From positions 23,479 through 87,478 of the forward strand of contig JBCCUL010000038.1 of NCBI GenBank assembly GCA_039197065.1: 64,000 nucleotides of DNA, in the 5' to 3' direction. Source of the DNA: JANQPX01 sp039197065 (GTDB taxonomy: Bacteria > Pseudomonadota > Alphaproteobacteria > Geminicoccales > Geminicoccaceae). Made by a program: the position numbers and the translations under genes. Below the pieces are notes generated by a model. The model searched no databases and was not told where the DNA came from. It was given only the letters and a program-made list of their open reading frames with translations. This document shows, one piece after another, positions 35,689 through 44,153 of the stretch. Each line of letters begins with the position of its first letter. The first letter of the stretch is position 1.

Positions 35689-36686
35689 CCCTGGACGATG
35701 GCACCTCGATCGCCATCGCTGTTTGGTGACGAGAGCACATGTCTTACGTTCTCGGCGGTCACACCGGAAACACGGATGTCGGATTGAATCGTGGGGCCCG
35801 CGATGTGAGGGGTGAGGATCAGGTTGGTAAGGCCTTTGAACTTGGCGATGCTTTCCTTGGTGGGCGGTTCGGTCTCCAGCACATCGAGGGCGGCGCCGCT
35901 GAGATGGCCGGACCGGAGTGCTTCGGCCAGCGCGTCTTCGTCGACAATGCCGCCGCGTGCGGCATTGATCAGGATGGCGCCCGGTTTCATTGAGGCGATG
36001 GCGGCGCTGTCGATGAGATGTTCGGTGCTTGGCAGGCGAGGTATGTGCAGGCTGACGATATCGGCCGAGGTCAGCAGTTCGGTCAGTCCGGCGACGCGTG
36101 ACACCTCTTTCCAGGCCGGGTCGCCCTCGGCGAGGTGAGGATCATAGGCTAGAATCTTGAGATCAAGGCTCTCGGCTTTTCTCGCCAACACGCGGGCGAT
36201 CGAACCGAAGCCTATCAGCCCGAGGCATCGGCCCTGCAGCTCCTCGCCGACAAACGCCTGACGCGGCCACTCGCCGTCAAGGATTCGCGATGTGGCGTGG
36301 AAGGCGCGGCGGATCAGGTGAAAGGCGCTGGCGATGACATATTCGGCTACGGAGGCATCATTCGCGCCTGTTGCGGGATAGACCGGGATGTTTCTGGCGG
36401 CACAGGCCTCCATGTCGAGATTGTCGAGACCGACGCCGAGCCGGCCGATGACCCGAAGTCTTGGGGCGGCGTCGAGAAGATTAGCCGTCACCTGCGTCCG
36501 GTTCCTGACGATCAGACCTTCGGCATCGCCGACCAGGGCGATCAGATCGTCAGGCCGCTCGAAGAGGTCCGTTTCGTAGACGACGTCATAGTCGCGTGCG
36601 AGGTCATCGACGGCACCCTTCGTCATAAACTCGGTGATCACGATTTTCGGCACCTGGACCCTCCCGGTGATCGCGTTGGAACTCAT
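35685..36686 (-). CDS. D-isomer-specific 2-hydroxyacid dehydrogenase
   Basis: 333-residue NAD-dependent dehydrogenase of the SerA/GyaR superfamily. Visible features are the Rossmann motif LIGFGSIARVLARKA, catalytic Arg in INAARGGIVDE, Glu in ALDVLETEPP and His in ILTPHIAGPT. No ACT domain, so it is not full-length SerA. It resembles glyoxylate, hydroxypyruvate or sulfolactate dehydrogenases; the substrate is undecided. The stop codon comes from the end of repeat B3. ATG at 36686 or an internal start near VQVPKIVITEF. Confidence 0.88.
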   Translation of the reverse strand: MSSNAITGRVQVPKIVITEFMTKGAVDDLARDYDVVYETDLFERPDDLIALVGDAEGLIVRNRTQVTANLLDAAPRLRVIGRLGVGLDNLDMEACAARNIPVYPATGANDASVAEYVIASAFHLIRRAFHATSRILDGEWPRQAFVGEELQGRCLGLIGFGSIARVLARKAESLDLKILAYDPHLAEGDPAWKEVSRVAGLTELLTSADIVSLHIPRLPSTEHLIDSAAIASMKPGAILINAARGGIVDEDALAEALRSGHLSGAALDVLETEPPTKESIAKFKGLTNLILTPHIAGPTIQSDIRVSGVTAENVRHVLSSPNSDGDRGAIVQG

Positions 36687-36907
36687 TAAGCACGTTATTC
36701 AGTGAAATCTCCGGCAAAGCCACCCGAAAGTCTCGATACAGCCACGAACAAACCTCGAATGTAACGAGCAGCCGCACGTTACCCTTATGCCGCGCTTGGC
36801 GTTCAGATGCTGCGGGGGTGCGACTGGCCGTCAACGATGAGGGTGATTACGATATGATCTTAGCCAATCGGCAACTTGCTGACCCTTCGCTATCACCGCT
36901 GAGATTT

Positions 36908-36980
36908 TAGAGTTCTTGCTGATCAGGTGGAAACAACTGATTAATGAGAAAGTATGTCGAAACAGTGGGATATAGGCTCC
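36908..36980 (+). repeat. family-B repeat, degenerate copy B4
   Basis: AGAGTTCTTGCTGATCAGGT, then AACAACTGATTAATGAGAAAG and GTCGAAACAGTGGGATATAGG, follow the first two thirds of family B with many changes. The second inverted pair is missing. The remaining bases of the 36687-37030 gap show no gene. Confidence 0.55.
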
Positions 36981-37029
36981 AAGCCTTCGCCTCCGAGACG
37001 ACTTCCTTGATCAAGGTTTGCCACATGGT

Positions 37030-37414
37030 TTTGGAGGTACCGCTATCACATCGTGTGGGCGACGAAGGTTCGTTACGATGTGAAGCAGGATAAGAAGCAT
37101 TTGCGTGCCTGGAAGATCATTTGTCAGATCTGCGCAGAACCTGTCATGGCGATCATCAAGGGCATTTTGTCCGAGGATCACATTCACATGTTCATCAGCG
37201 TGCCACCACAGTACGCGCTCAGCATCGTCATGTGTCGGATCAAAGGTCGATCATCAAGGTGGGTTCGGCAGGATTTCCCACGCTCCGCAAGCGCTATTGG
37301 GACTGTCATTTCTGGGCGAGACGCTATGTCTCGACCGCAAGCGGTATCATAACTGACGATGAAAGACTTCAATATCTCGACAATGATGTCTCCGAACCTA
37401 CCGACGTCAGTCGG
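37030..37414 (+). mobile_element. IS200/IS605-type element remnant with frameshifted tnpA
   Basis: From 37041 one frame reads YHIVWATKVRYDV, ICQICAEP, IIKGILSEDHIHMFISVPP and IKGRSSR, the order of the Y1 transposase TnpA with its HUH-like His pair (DHIHMF). After about 37258 the match moves to another frame: FPTLRKRYWDCHFWARRY followed by GIITDDERLQYLDN. A single frameshift therefore splits the catalytic Tyr region from the N-terminus. A small hairpin CCGAC-GTCA-GTCGG at 37401-37414 is a plausible right-end structure. Inactive as it stands. Confidence 0.8.
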
Positions 37415-37560
37415 CGGTCATCACTCCCAGTGCCCGGATTGCGACGTTGTCGAACAGGTGAAAATGCCGGCCTTAAACATCGTGATGGCGAGATGCAAAG
37501 TCTTCGGTCGTGATTTCACGTCGGAGGATTGGTCGTCGACAAGTGTGACGGGAGAAGCTT

Positions 37561-38446
37561 TCAATTGTTGTCGAACCGGATAAGCGTCTTCAGGCCAGCG
37601 CTGCTGCTCGCAATTGTCATAATTTTTCCGATATCCGTGAGGGGAAACCGATCGATGAGCAGCTTATCCAACTTGAGCGGGCCGTTTCGGTAGAGGCGGA
37701 TCAGATCCGGGATGTCCTGTTGGATAAAAGCATCGCCCAGCTTCGAGCCGACGATCCGCTGTGACGCATTGGTGGGCGCAAGGGGATCGAAGATCGCATC
37801 GACGCCATTTTTGGGAGTGCCGACCAGAACCGCCATGTCCCCGGAGGCCGCGCTTTCGATCGTCGATCGGGCGCCAACCACGATGAACACATCGTCGGCA
37901 CCGCGCCCCATCGGTGAGATCCAGGACGGCCTGCAGCGGATCGTCCCCCGTGCCGTCGATGACATGGCTGTCACCGCGCATAGCGGCGACTTTGAAGCCA
38001 GTGACCATGTAGCAGGCCATGACGATGGTAATGTCGGATAGGAAATCCTTTTCGATCCTCACGAGCTGGGAGCGATGTACCACCGCATGTTCCGCGAAGG
38101 CGGCGGTTTTCAGACCCCGAGGGATCAGCTGTCCGGTCCGTCGTTGAGCTTGCCGCTACCTGCCTGGCCGAACTCATGCTTGCAGGATCCGCAAGATCGG
38201 ACCATGGTCGCCGGCGGCGAGGTCGTGAGCCTGCTTACCCGGCTTTTCGACCACACCGCGTCCTTATGACCATGGATTGCAGGCAGGTCGTCGCCCGGCC
38301 GGCGTCGGCGATGACGATGTCGGCGTGACAGATCGAAGTCTCGTCTAGCGAACCATGGCCTCGTCCCAATCAACCTCTGTGAGCTTCGCTTGCTTGAGAA
38401 CGACAGGTTTCCCGAACTCCCGACAAACAGCGGTGCGCATGCTCAT
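37561..38446 (-). pseudogene. broken zinc-dependent alcohol dehydrogenase gene
   Basis: Read from 38446 down, successive frames give parts of one medium-chain Zn alcohol dehydrogenase. They are MRTAVCREFGKPVVLKQA...EAMVR followed by TAG; a segment with RSCGSC, the structural-zinc region; VHRSQLVRIEKDFLSDITIVMACYMVTG; GTGDDPLQAVLDLT; and finally ADDVFIVVGARSTIE to DIPDLIRLYRNGPLKLDKLL, ending at a stop at 37561. At least one nonsense codon and several frameshifts are needed to join them, and the catalytic-zinc CHSD region is lost. It resembles class III type or NAD-dependent alcohol dehydrogenases. Confidence 0.75.
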
Positions 38447-38691
38447 GCCCGGTCGTCTATCAAATTGTGTAGAATTGGATAAAGCTCCCGCACCTGCGAT
38501 CTGACTGGAGATGGCCGGTAAGCCGTTCGCGGCCGCAATTTAGTTTCTGAGCCATCCGCCTTCCTTATGGCGCGAAGCCTGAAATGCCAGCTCCACAAAG
38601 ACCTGACTGATGCGTATTGCGGGCCATCATCGCGTTCATGCTTCTTTAACTCGCCCAGGCTAACATCAACGCAGTCTTGCTGGTCCATGCG
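38447..38691. other. intergenic stretch without a supported gene
   Basis: Between the dehydrogenase remnant and repeat A3 no convincing frame is seen. It belongs to the decayed 36.7-39.4 kb zone. Confidence 0.35.
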
Positions 38692-38755
38692 ATCCTGGGA
38701 GTCCGCGTCGCGACCCAAACCAACCAGCGGGCGGATTCCCAAGATCGCATGGACC
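38692..38755. repeat. family-A palindromic repeat, copy A3
   Basis: Left arm 38692-38715 starts GGTCCATGCGATCCTGGGA; right arm 38732-38755 ends GATCGCATGGACC, with a 16-base loop. An outer GTTAAT lies exactly 23 bp to the right of the right arm (38779), and a GCTAAC lies 27 bp to the left. Confidence 0.85.
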
Positions 38756-38792
38756 GCGGAAAAACATGACGTAAAGACGTTAATGAATACTT

Positions 38793-39060
38793 AGAGCCGT
38801 TCGGAAAGTTATCGATTGATTTCATGGTCTTGCCGTCGAGCCTGGCGCAGGCAGAAGGCGATGTGCGATGCCGGGCAGCGCTCAATGCGATGATCACGTC
38901 TGGGTGGGCTGCAACGCGACCCGAAGGGTGACCTTGTCCCGTGAAGGCCCGCTCTGGCCTTCATCCTCTGCCGAATACGCCGCATCCTTTTGCTTCAAGC
39001 TCCTCACATCTGTCGACGGACAACGCCATGAAATCGCTCGATGGCATTTCGGGCGGGCTC
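38793..39060. mobile_element. family-D MITE-like element, copy D1
   Basis: About 268 bp with terminal inverted repeats of roughly 45 bp: left AGAGCCGTTCGGAAAGTTAT then CGATTGATTTCATGG; right the inverse, CCATGAAATCGCTCGATGG ending GGGCGGGCTCT. The interior has a shared segment CCTTGTCCCGTGAA. The second copy is D2 at 60227. No open reading frame of note. Confidence 0.75.
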
Positions 39061-39106
39061 TCATCGTTCAGAGGCAATCCCGACGATCACGCAGCTTGAA
39101 GGCTTT

Positions 39107-39254
39107 TAGATGAAACCTGGTCGAGCGGTTCTTCAATAGGATCAAAACGATCGGGGTATCGCCACCCGCTAGGACAAAAAAAGCCAAGAGCTTCGCTGCA
39201 GCCATCACACCCATCGCCTTCAGACAATGGCTCAGATTTAACCGATCTGCGCTC
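39107..39254 (+). pseudogene. C-terminal scrap of an IS5-family transposase
   Basis: The frame after TGA at about 39109 reads NLVERFFNRIK, the conserved DDE-Glu region ERFFNKLK of IS5/IS427 transposases. A neighbouring frame gives RGIATR then a stop then DK, matching RRIATRYDK. The end reads RQWLRFNRSAL and a stop at 39254. Only about 48 codons remain, with at least one frameshift and one nonsense codon. Confidence 0.6.
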
Positions 39255-39430
39255 TAAGTATCGTCGGTATAACGCCCTTTGTTCCAGCCTGTATTTTTCG
39301 AGATCCGCCGATCCTCGATGCAGATCTAGCGTGCAGAAACGCCTATGGCTGCGAGCAGCTTTCGGTGATCTGGCCAAGAGTTTCGATTGCCTGCACAATC
39401 GAGCAAGATCGCCTTCACATCGAGACGCTC

Positions 39431-40339
39431 ATGATCCCAATCCGAGATTACAACCCGACCACGAGACAACCCTACGTCACGGTTTTACTGATCATAACCT
39501 GCGTGCTGGTTTTTCTCTGGCAGATGTCGCTGGATCCGCGTTCCGGCCAGTTGGTGGTGCATCAGTTCGGTTTCATCCCGGCCCTGCTGTTCGGGAGCGC
39601 CACCTTTGGGGCCGATGGCGGCCTGGTGCCTCCCTGGGTCACGCTGTTCAGCTCGATGTTTCTGCATGGCGGCTTCATGCATCTCGCCGGCAATATGCTC
39701 TATCTCTGGATTTTCGGGAACAATATCGAAGACGTGATGGGGCACGGCCGCTATCTGGTGTTCTATCTGGTCTGCGGGCTCGCCGCCGCCATGGCCCAGG
39801 CTTTGCCGGATATGGGCTCGACCGTGCCGATGATCGGGGCGAGCGGCGCGATTTCGGGCGTTCTGGGCGCCTATCTGCTGCTGTTTCCGAAGGCGCAGGT
39901 GCAGGTGGTGATCCCGATCGGCTTCTTCATGATGCGCAAGATCCCCGCAGGCTGGCTGCTCGGCATCTGGATCGCCTTTCAGGTGTTCAGCGGCATCGCC
40001 TCCGACATGTCCGGCGGGGGTGTCGCCTGGTGGGCTCATGTGGGCGGCTTCGTCGCCGGCATGGCGCTGGTCCATCTTTTTCGCCAGAAGGACCCGGCAG
40101 CTGCGGCCTTGGAACCCTATACGCCGCCGGCCCCAGCCCGGGCACCGTCGAGACCGACGGGCCGCTCGCGCATTCCGGACAGCCGTTCCGAGGCAACATC
40201 CGACGGAGGCCAAGCAAGCCGCAGAGAGACGCCTGCGGCGAGCCGGCCCGCGGACCAAAAGCCGGTGCGGAAATCGGAGCCGCCGCCTCTGCCCCGTGGG
40301 CCCGATCGACCGACGGTTCAGAGGCGGCGTGATCCTTAA
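39431..40339 (+). CDS. rhomboid-family intramembrane serine protease
   Basis: 302 residues. Six hydrophobic segments fall between about residues 15 and 215. The catalytic dyad is S138 in MIGASGAISG and H203 in WWAHVGGFVAG; HGGFMHLAGNMLYLWIFG is the usual helix-2 region. The last 80 residues are a Pro/Arg/Ser-rich cytoplasmic tail with no domain. ATG 39431 is chosen as it gives the typical MIPIRDYNPT start. Cleaves transmembrane substrates within the membrane; the substrate is unknown. Confidence 0.92.
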   Translation: MIPIRDYNPTTRQPYVTVLLIITCVLVFLWQMSLDPRSGQLVVHQFGFIPALLFGSATFGADGGLVPPWVTLFSSMFLHGGFMHLAGNMLYLWIFGNNIEDVMGHGRYLVFYLVCGLAAAMAQALPDMGSTVPMIGASGAISGVLGAYLLLFPKAQVQVVIPIGFFMMRKIPAGWLLGIWIAFQVFSGIASDMSGGGVAWWAHVGGFVAGMALVHLFRQKDPAAAALEPYTPPAPARAPSRPTGRSRIPDSRSEATSDGGQASRRETPAASRPADQKPVRKSEPPPLPRGPDRPTVQRRRDP

Positions 40340-40404
40340 GCCTTTCGGCCTGCGCCGGCAAGGTCAGGTCCTCGTGCGGTGAACCTGACGATACGGAAGC
40401 GCCA

Positions 40405-40959
40405 CTAGATGCCGTCGATGTCAGCTCTGATTTTGACGAAGAGTTCGTGGAAGCCGGCGATGCCGCCGAACAATCCACCAATTTCCGTCACCTTGACGCG
40501 GGTCTGGCCATCGGCAACCGGTGAGGGAGGCAGCTGGTTCAGCGCGTCGGCGAAGGCCTCGTCGAAGGACAGCGATGCCGAACGGCCGGTGGCGGGCACG
40601 CCGCCGTGGTCGTCATCGCCGTAGCGGCAGCTTTCCTCATAACCATAGTGATCTTTCTCGCAGGGCTCGGTCGCGACTTTGTCGCTGCCTTCGGCGTGGT
40701 GCACCGTGATTTCCGGCACCTTGTCCCCGAGCGGAAAGCCCCGGCAGATCCGATAGGGCGTGATCACCTGTGGGAAGACGCCTGGCTGCCTGCACCTGAC
40801 GATGTTGAATTGCGGCGGAAAGATGCGCAGCGGACTTTGCTCGATTTTGACCTCGAAGCCAGGTGACGGCAGATCGCCTTCGGCACAGATCAAAATGCTG
40901 CCGTCACACTGAAAAATGCGGATCGAGCTGCGATTGGCGAGTTCACAAGAAGCAGACAT
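40405..40959 (-). CDS. protein of unknown function
   Basis: 184 residues from ATG 40959. No signal peptide or membrane segment. Eight Cys are scattered in the first 115 residues. The N-terminal half looks like a beta-rich domain (IRIFQCDGSILICAEG; SPLRIFPPQFNIVRC; VITPYRICRGFPLG), the middle is acidic with HYGYEESCRYGDDDHGG, and the C-terminus KVTEIGGLFGGIAGFHELFVKIRADID looks like a conserved helix. I do not recognise the family. It converges with the rhomboid gene. Confidence 0.65.
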   Translation of the reverse strand: MSASCELANRSSIRIFQCDGSILICAEGDLPSPGFEVKIEQSPLRIFPPQFNIVRCRQPGVFPQVITPYRICRGFPLGDKVPEITVHHAEGSDKVATEPCEKDHYGYEESCRYGDDDHGGVPATGRSASLSFDEAFADALNQLPPSPVADGQTRVKVTEIGGLFGGIAGFHELFVKIRADIDGI

Positions 40960-41107
40960 GGGTTCAATCCCTCGTGCTGAAATTGGCCGGACCAGCCCCG
41001 ATGGCTGACATTGGCCGTTCAAATCGCACTATAGGGAACGGAGACCTATGTCCTTGTGATCTGCTTCACCGCCTCGTCTGATCAGACGTAGGCGTTTCCG
41101 ATTGGTC

Positions 41108-41207
41108 AGAGCGAATTTCGATCAGACATAATCGGAATTCGCTCTAGCCTATTGTTCCGTCGTATTTTCTTATCGATCAGATCTTGCTGTCCGATCAGAA
41201 AAAGCTC
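41108..41207 (-). repeat. family-B MITE-like repeat, copy B5
   Basis: On the minus strand: AGCTTTTTCTGATCGGAC, GATCGATAAGAAAATACGAC, ACAATAGGCTAGAGCGAATT and the inverted pair GAATTCCGAT/ATCGAAATTC ending CGCTCT. It overlaps the last codons of the 53-residue gene and carries its stop codon. Confidence 0.75.
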
Positions 41208-41356
41208 CAGGTGCCCAGGAAGATCCAGGCACCGACGCCAAGCCAGAGAAGACCAAGGCTGAGAAGCATGGTAACCCTGACGGTCGCCGTTGTGAGATCG
41301 AGTGGACCTTTCCAGACCGTGGCGTCAAACTCCCCATCTTCTTTCTTGTTCCACAT
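41195..41356 (-). CDS. small single-pass membrane protein (53 aa)
   Basis: MWNKKEDGEFDATVWKGPLD is followed by a hydrophobic helix at about 29-51 (VTMLLSLGLLWLGVGAWIFL) and a stop. The charged N-terminus and single helix suggest a small inner-membrane protein. The final residues and stop (TTC TGA) lie inside repeat B5, so the C-terminus may have been changed by the insertion. Supported by composition only; function unknown. Confidence 0.5.
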   Translation of the reverse strand: MWNKKEDGEFDATVWKGPLDLTTATVRVTMLLSLGLLWLGVGAWIFLGTWSFF

Positions 41357-41673
41357 CGCAGTCCCCAGATGTTGTTCAGACTCGGTGGCGTTAAATGACC
41401 CGCATTTCGGCGAGTCTAGGTTTTTACCTATCCAACGTTAACAGCCATCCGAACTGATCATTCCCCCTGATGCATAACCAGTATTCGTCTCAGGCTGCCT
41501 CATGATCAAGCCCCGATCGGTATGCTTTTGATGTTTTCGGGATAGCCGACAGCGTTTTTTTTCCGAGCGACAGGTCGGAATTTTTGTTTATGCTTGCCCC
41601 AGAAAGTTCGATTTCGCCGGTCGTCTGGGCCGGTGCCTTCGGGGACGAGAAAAAACTTCACGGGAGGAAATTC
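41357..41673. other. divergent intergenic region before the methanethiol oxidase-like gene
   Basis: 317 bases with an oligo-T run near 41555-41562 and no recognised regulatory motif beyond the GGGAGGAAATTC ribosome site before 41674. No gene is supported. Confidence 0.35.
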
Positions 41674-43071
41674 ATGGCCACGCTTCGACCGGATCCGACA
41701 TTCTATCCCTCGCCGCGCATGGCGATGAAGGCGCCGGCGGAAACGCTCGCCTATGTCGTCGCTTTCGATCCCGAGGGCAAGATCCCGGATCAGATGACCG
41801 TGGTCGACGTCGATCCCAAGTCCAGTGCCTACGCGACGATCGTCGGCAGGACGGACATGCCGAACGCCGGCGATGAGCTGCATCATTTCGGCTGGAACGC
41901 CTGCAGCTCCTGCCTCTGCCCGAACGCGCCCCATCCCCATACCGAGCGCCGCTATCTCGTGGTGCCGGGTCTGCGCTCCTCGCGCATGTATATCCTGGAC
42001 GTGAAGCCTGATCCGAGACAGCCGAAGATCGTCAAGGTGATCGAGCCGGAAGAGCTCGCCGAGAAGACCGGCTATTCCAGGCCGCACACCATTCACTGCG
42101 GCCCCGAAGGCATCTATGTCAGCGCGCTCGGCAATCCGGAAGGCGACGGGCCGGGCGGCATCTTCCTCATGGATCATGAGACCTTCGATCTCCGGGGGCA
42201 GTGGGAGATCGAGCGCGGCACGCAGGAACTCGCTTACGATTTCTGGTGGCATCTCGGCCAGGACACGGTGGTGACCTCGGAATGGGGCACGCCGAACATG
42301 ATCGAGAATGGCATCGTGCCGGAACTGTTGCTCGGCAATAAATACGGCCACAAGATCCACTTCTGGGACCTGCATAAGCGCAAGCACATCCAGGAAATCG
42401 ACATCGGCGCCGAGCACCAGATGGCGCTGGAGCTGCGCCCTGCCCACGATCCGACCAAGTCCCATGGCTTCATGGGCGTCGTGGTCAGCACCGCCAATCT
42501 CGCCGCCTCGATCTGGACCTGGTATAAAGACGGCGACAAGTGGGCGATCAAGAAAGTCATAGAAATCCCGCCGGAGCCCGCCAAGGCCGACGATCTGCCG
42601 GATCTTCTGAAGGGCTTCGAGGCGGTGCCGCCGCTGGTCACCGACATCGACCTCTCGATGGACGATCGGTTCCTCTACGTTTCCTGCTGGGGCACCGGCG
42701 AATTCCACCAATATGACGTCAGCGATCCGCTGAACCCGAAACTCGCCGGCAAGGTGCGTCTCGGCGGCATCGTCAGCCGCGCCAGCCATCCCGCCAAGCC
42801 CGATCAGCCCCTGAACGGCGCGCCGCAGATGGTCGAGATCAGCCGTGACGGCAAGCGCGTCTATTTCACCAATTCGCTCTACGGCGCCTGGGACGATCAG
42901 TTCTATCCGGACGGCATCGACGGCTGGATGGTGAAGCTCGACGTCGATACCGAAAACGGCGGCATGACGCTCGACGAGAACTTCTTCATGGAATGGCCGA
43001 AGGAACACCGGCCTCACCAGATCCGCCTCGAGGGCGGCGACTGCTCTTCCGACAGCTACTGCTATCCCTGA
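41674..43071 (+). CDS. selenium-binding protein 1-like methanethiol oxidase
   Basis: 465-residue beta-propeller protein of the SELENBP1/MTO family, which oxidises methanethiol to formaldehyde, hydrogen sulfide and hydrogen peroxide and is copper-dependent in characterised cases. Family signatures include DELHHFGWNACSSCLC near residue 75, HPHTERRYLVVPGLRSSR, GYSRPHTIHCGPEGIYVS, SEWGTPNMIENG, DDRFLYVSCWGTGEFHQYD and the C-terminal HQIRLEGGDCSSDSYCYP. ATG 41674 has GGGAGG six bases upstream. No signal peptide with this start. Stands alone, with a possible hairpin terminator after it. Confidence 0.92.
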   Translation: MATLRPDPTFYPSPRMAMKAPAETLAYVVAFDPEGKIPDQMTVVDVDPKSSAYATIVGRTDMPNAGDELHHFGWNACSSCLCPNAPHPHTERRYLVVPGLRSSRMYILDVKPDPRQPKIVKVIEPEELAEKTGYSRPHTIHCGPEGIYVSALGNPEGDGPGGIFLMDHETFDLRGQWEIERGTQELAYDFWWHLGQDTVVTSEWGTPNMIENGIVPELLLGNKYGHKIHFWDLHKRKHIQEIDIGAEHQMALELRPAHDPTKSHGFMGVVVSTANLAASIWTWYKDGDKWAIKKVIEIPPEPAKADDLPDLLKGFEAVPPLVTDIDLSMDDRFLYVSCWGTGEFHQYDVSDPLNPKLAGKVRLGGIVSRASHPAKPDQPLNGAPQMVEISRDGKRVYFTNSLYGAWDDQFYPDGIDGWMVKLDVDTENGGMTLDENFFMEWPKEHRPHQIRLEGGDCSSDSYCYP

Positions 43072-43089
43072 CGCCACCGCCGACGCGGT

Positions 43090-43120
43090 GACGCCGCCGG
43101 CGTCGTGGTTGACTTGGTTT
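43090..43120 (+). terminator. possible terminator after the methanethiol oxidase-like gene
   Basis: GACGCC-GCC-GGCGTC hairpin at 43090-43104 followed by a T-rich stretch (GTGGTTGACTTGGTTTT). It is 18 bases after the stop codon. Confidence 0.4.
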
Positions 43121-43250
43121 TGGTGAGGGCCTGGACGTTAGCATTCAGGCCCTTGCGGCCAGGTACGCGGGTCTGCTGTGACCCTATCCAGGCCTGGAGC
43201 GCTCCGGCCAAGAGCTCTTCCGGCGCAATTTCTTACACAGCTGCAGCTAT

Positions 43251-43320
43251 AAGTTAACCAATTGGAAAAGTTTTTATTGTGCTTGTTTGTAGCACGCGAT
43301 AACTTAACTAAATGGTGAAC
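43251..43320. promoter_or_regulatory. pair of related operator-like sites before the arsR-type gene
   Basis: AAGTTAACCAATTGGAAAAG at 43251-43270 and AACTTAACTAAATGGTGAAC at 43301-43320 share about 14 of 20 positions, with TTAAC and TGG spaced alike. The first contains the palindromic CCAATTGG; the second overlaps the start codon at 43312. The arrangement suggests autorepression by the ArsR protein. Confidence 0.5.
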
Positions 43321-43638
43321 AATCTCCATAACTGCTTTCAAGCCCTTGGCGACCCCACGCGCCTTGCCGTGATCGAAAAGCTCCTTGAAGGGCCGGCTAC
43401 CGTCAGTGAGTTGGCAAAGCCGCACGCGATGGCGCTTCCAGCCTTCACCAAGCATTTGGGCATTTTGGAACGTGTTGGGCTGATCACCAGCAAGAAATCC
43501 GGGCGGGTACGGACCTGTTCGATCAACTCCAAGACGTTGAGATCCGTCGACCGGTGGTTTCAGGGGCGACGCCACATGTGGGAGACGCGTCTCGATGGTC
43601 TCTCACGACATCTTTCATCCGAAACAGAGGACCGATGA
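43312..43638 (+). CDS. ArsR/SmtB-family winged-helix repressor
   Basis: 108 residues. The winged helix has FQALGDPTRLAVIEKLLEGPATVSELAKP, the recognition helix LPAFTKHLGILERVGLI and the wing KKSGRVRTCSI. There are no metal-binding Cys pairs typical of ArsR proper, so it belongs to the SRPBCC-associated group often called autorepressors. Its TGA overlaps the ATG of the next gene (ATGA), a strong sign of a two-gene operon. Confidence 0.9.
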   Translation: MVNNLHNCFQALGDPTRLAVIEKLLEGPATVSELAKPHAMALPAFTKHLGILERVGLITSKKSGRVRTCSINSKTLRSVDRWFQGRRHMWETRLDGLSRHLSSETEDR

Positions 43639-44090
43639 TGGAACTCTATCACGAAACCCTGACCTTCCAGCGCTCCTTTCCCGTGCCGGCGGCCCGGCTC
43701 TTCGAGGCATTCCGCAACCCTCGGGAACGCGAAGTCTGGTCCGCGCCTGACGACAATACCGCGATCGAAATCGTGGAATGTGATTTTCGGACGGGCGGTC
43801 GCGAAAAGGGCCTTTGCGGATCGAAAGGCGACATGAACTGGTCGATGGATGTCATCTACCATCTCGTCGAGACCGATCGACTGATCGCGTTCACTGAAGA
43901 ACTGCGGGAGGGTGATCGCATGCTGACCATCGCCCTGATCACGGGCGACATCATGCCGGTCGCCGACGGCTGCACGCTCAAGCTGACCGATCAGATCACG
44001 TCATTTGTCGGACAGGGAGGCGTTTCCGGGCATCGCGACGGCTACAGCGGTGCGCTCGACAATTTGGCAGGCATGCTCAAACCAGCTTGA
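43635..44090 (+). CDS. SRPBCC / AHSA1-like domain protein
   Basis: 151 residues of the START-like SRPBCC fold: N-terminal FQRSFPVPAARLFEAFRNP and VWSAPDDN, a central VECDFRTGGREKG, and a C-terminal GYSGALDNLAGML helix. These proteins bind hydrophobic ligands and are frequently encoded with an ArsR-type repressor, as here; the ligand is unknown. Translation starts at ATG 43635, overlapping the arsR-type stop. Confidence 0.87.
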   Translation: MMELYHETLTFQRSFPVPAARLFEAFRNPREREVWSAPDDNTAIEIVECDFRTGGREKGLCGSKGDMNWSMDVIYHLVETDRLIAFTEELREGDRMLTIALITGDIMPVADGCTLKLTDQITSFVGQGGVSGHRDGYSGALDNLAGMLKPA

Positions 44091-44153
44091 TCGCATAGGC
44101 TTGGCGCCAAAGACTTGCACTGCTGAGCGCCGCGAACGGTCCGGCCGAGCTGG

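Noticed and set aside
37359..37583. 74-codon open frame after the IS200/IS605 remnant
   Set aside because: Out of frame with the transposase text and without motifs; probably decayed sequence.
41506..43077. A 523-codon open frame antisense to the methanethiol oxidase-like gene
   Set aside because: Its translation is the high-GC shadow of the conserved gene on the plus strand, which has clear family motifs and a good ribosome site.
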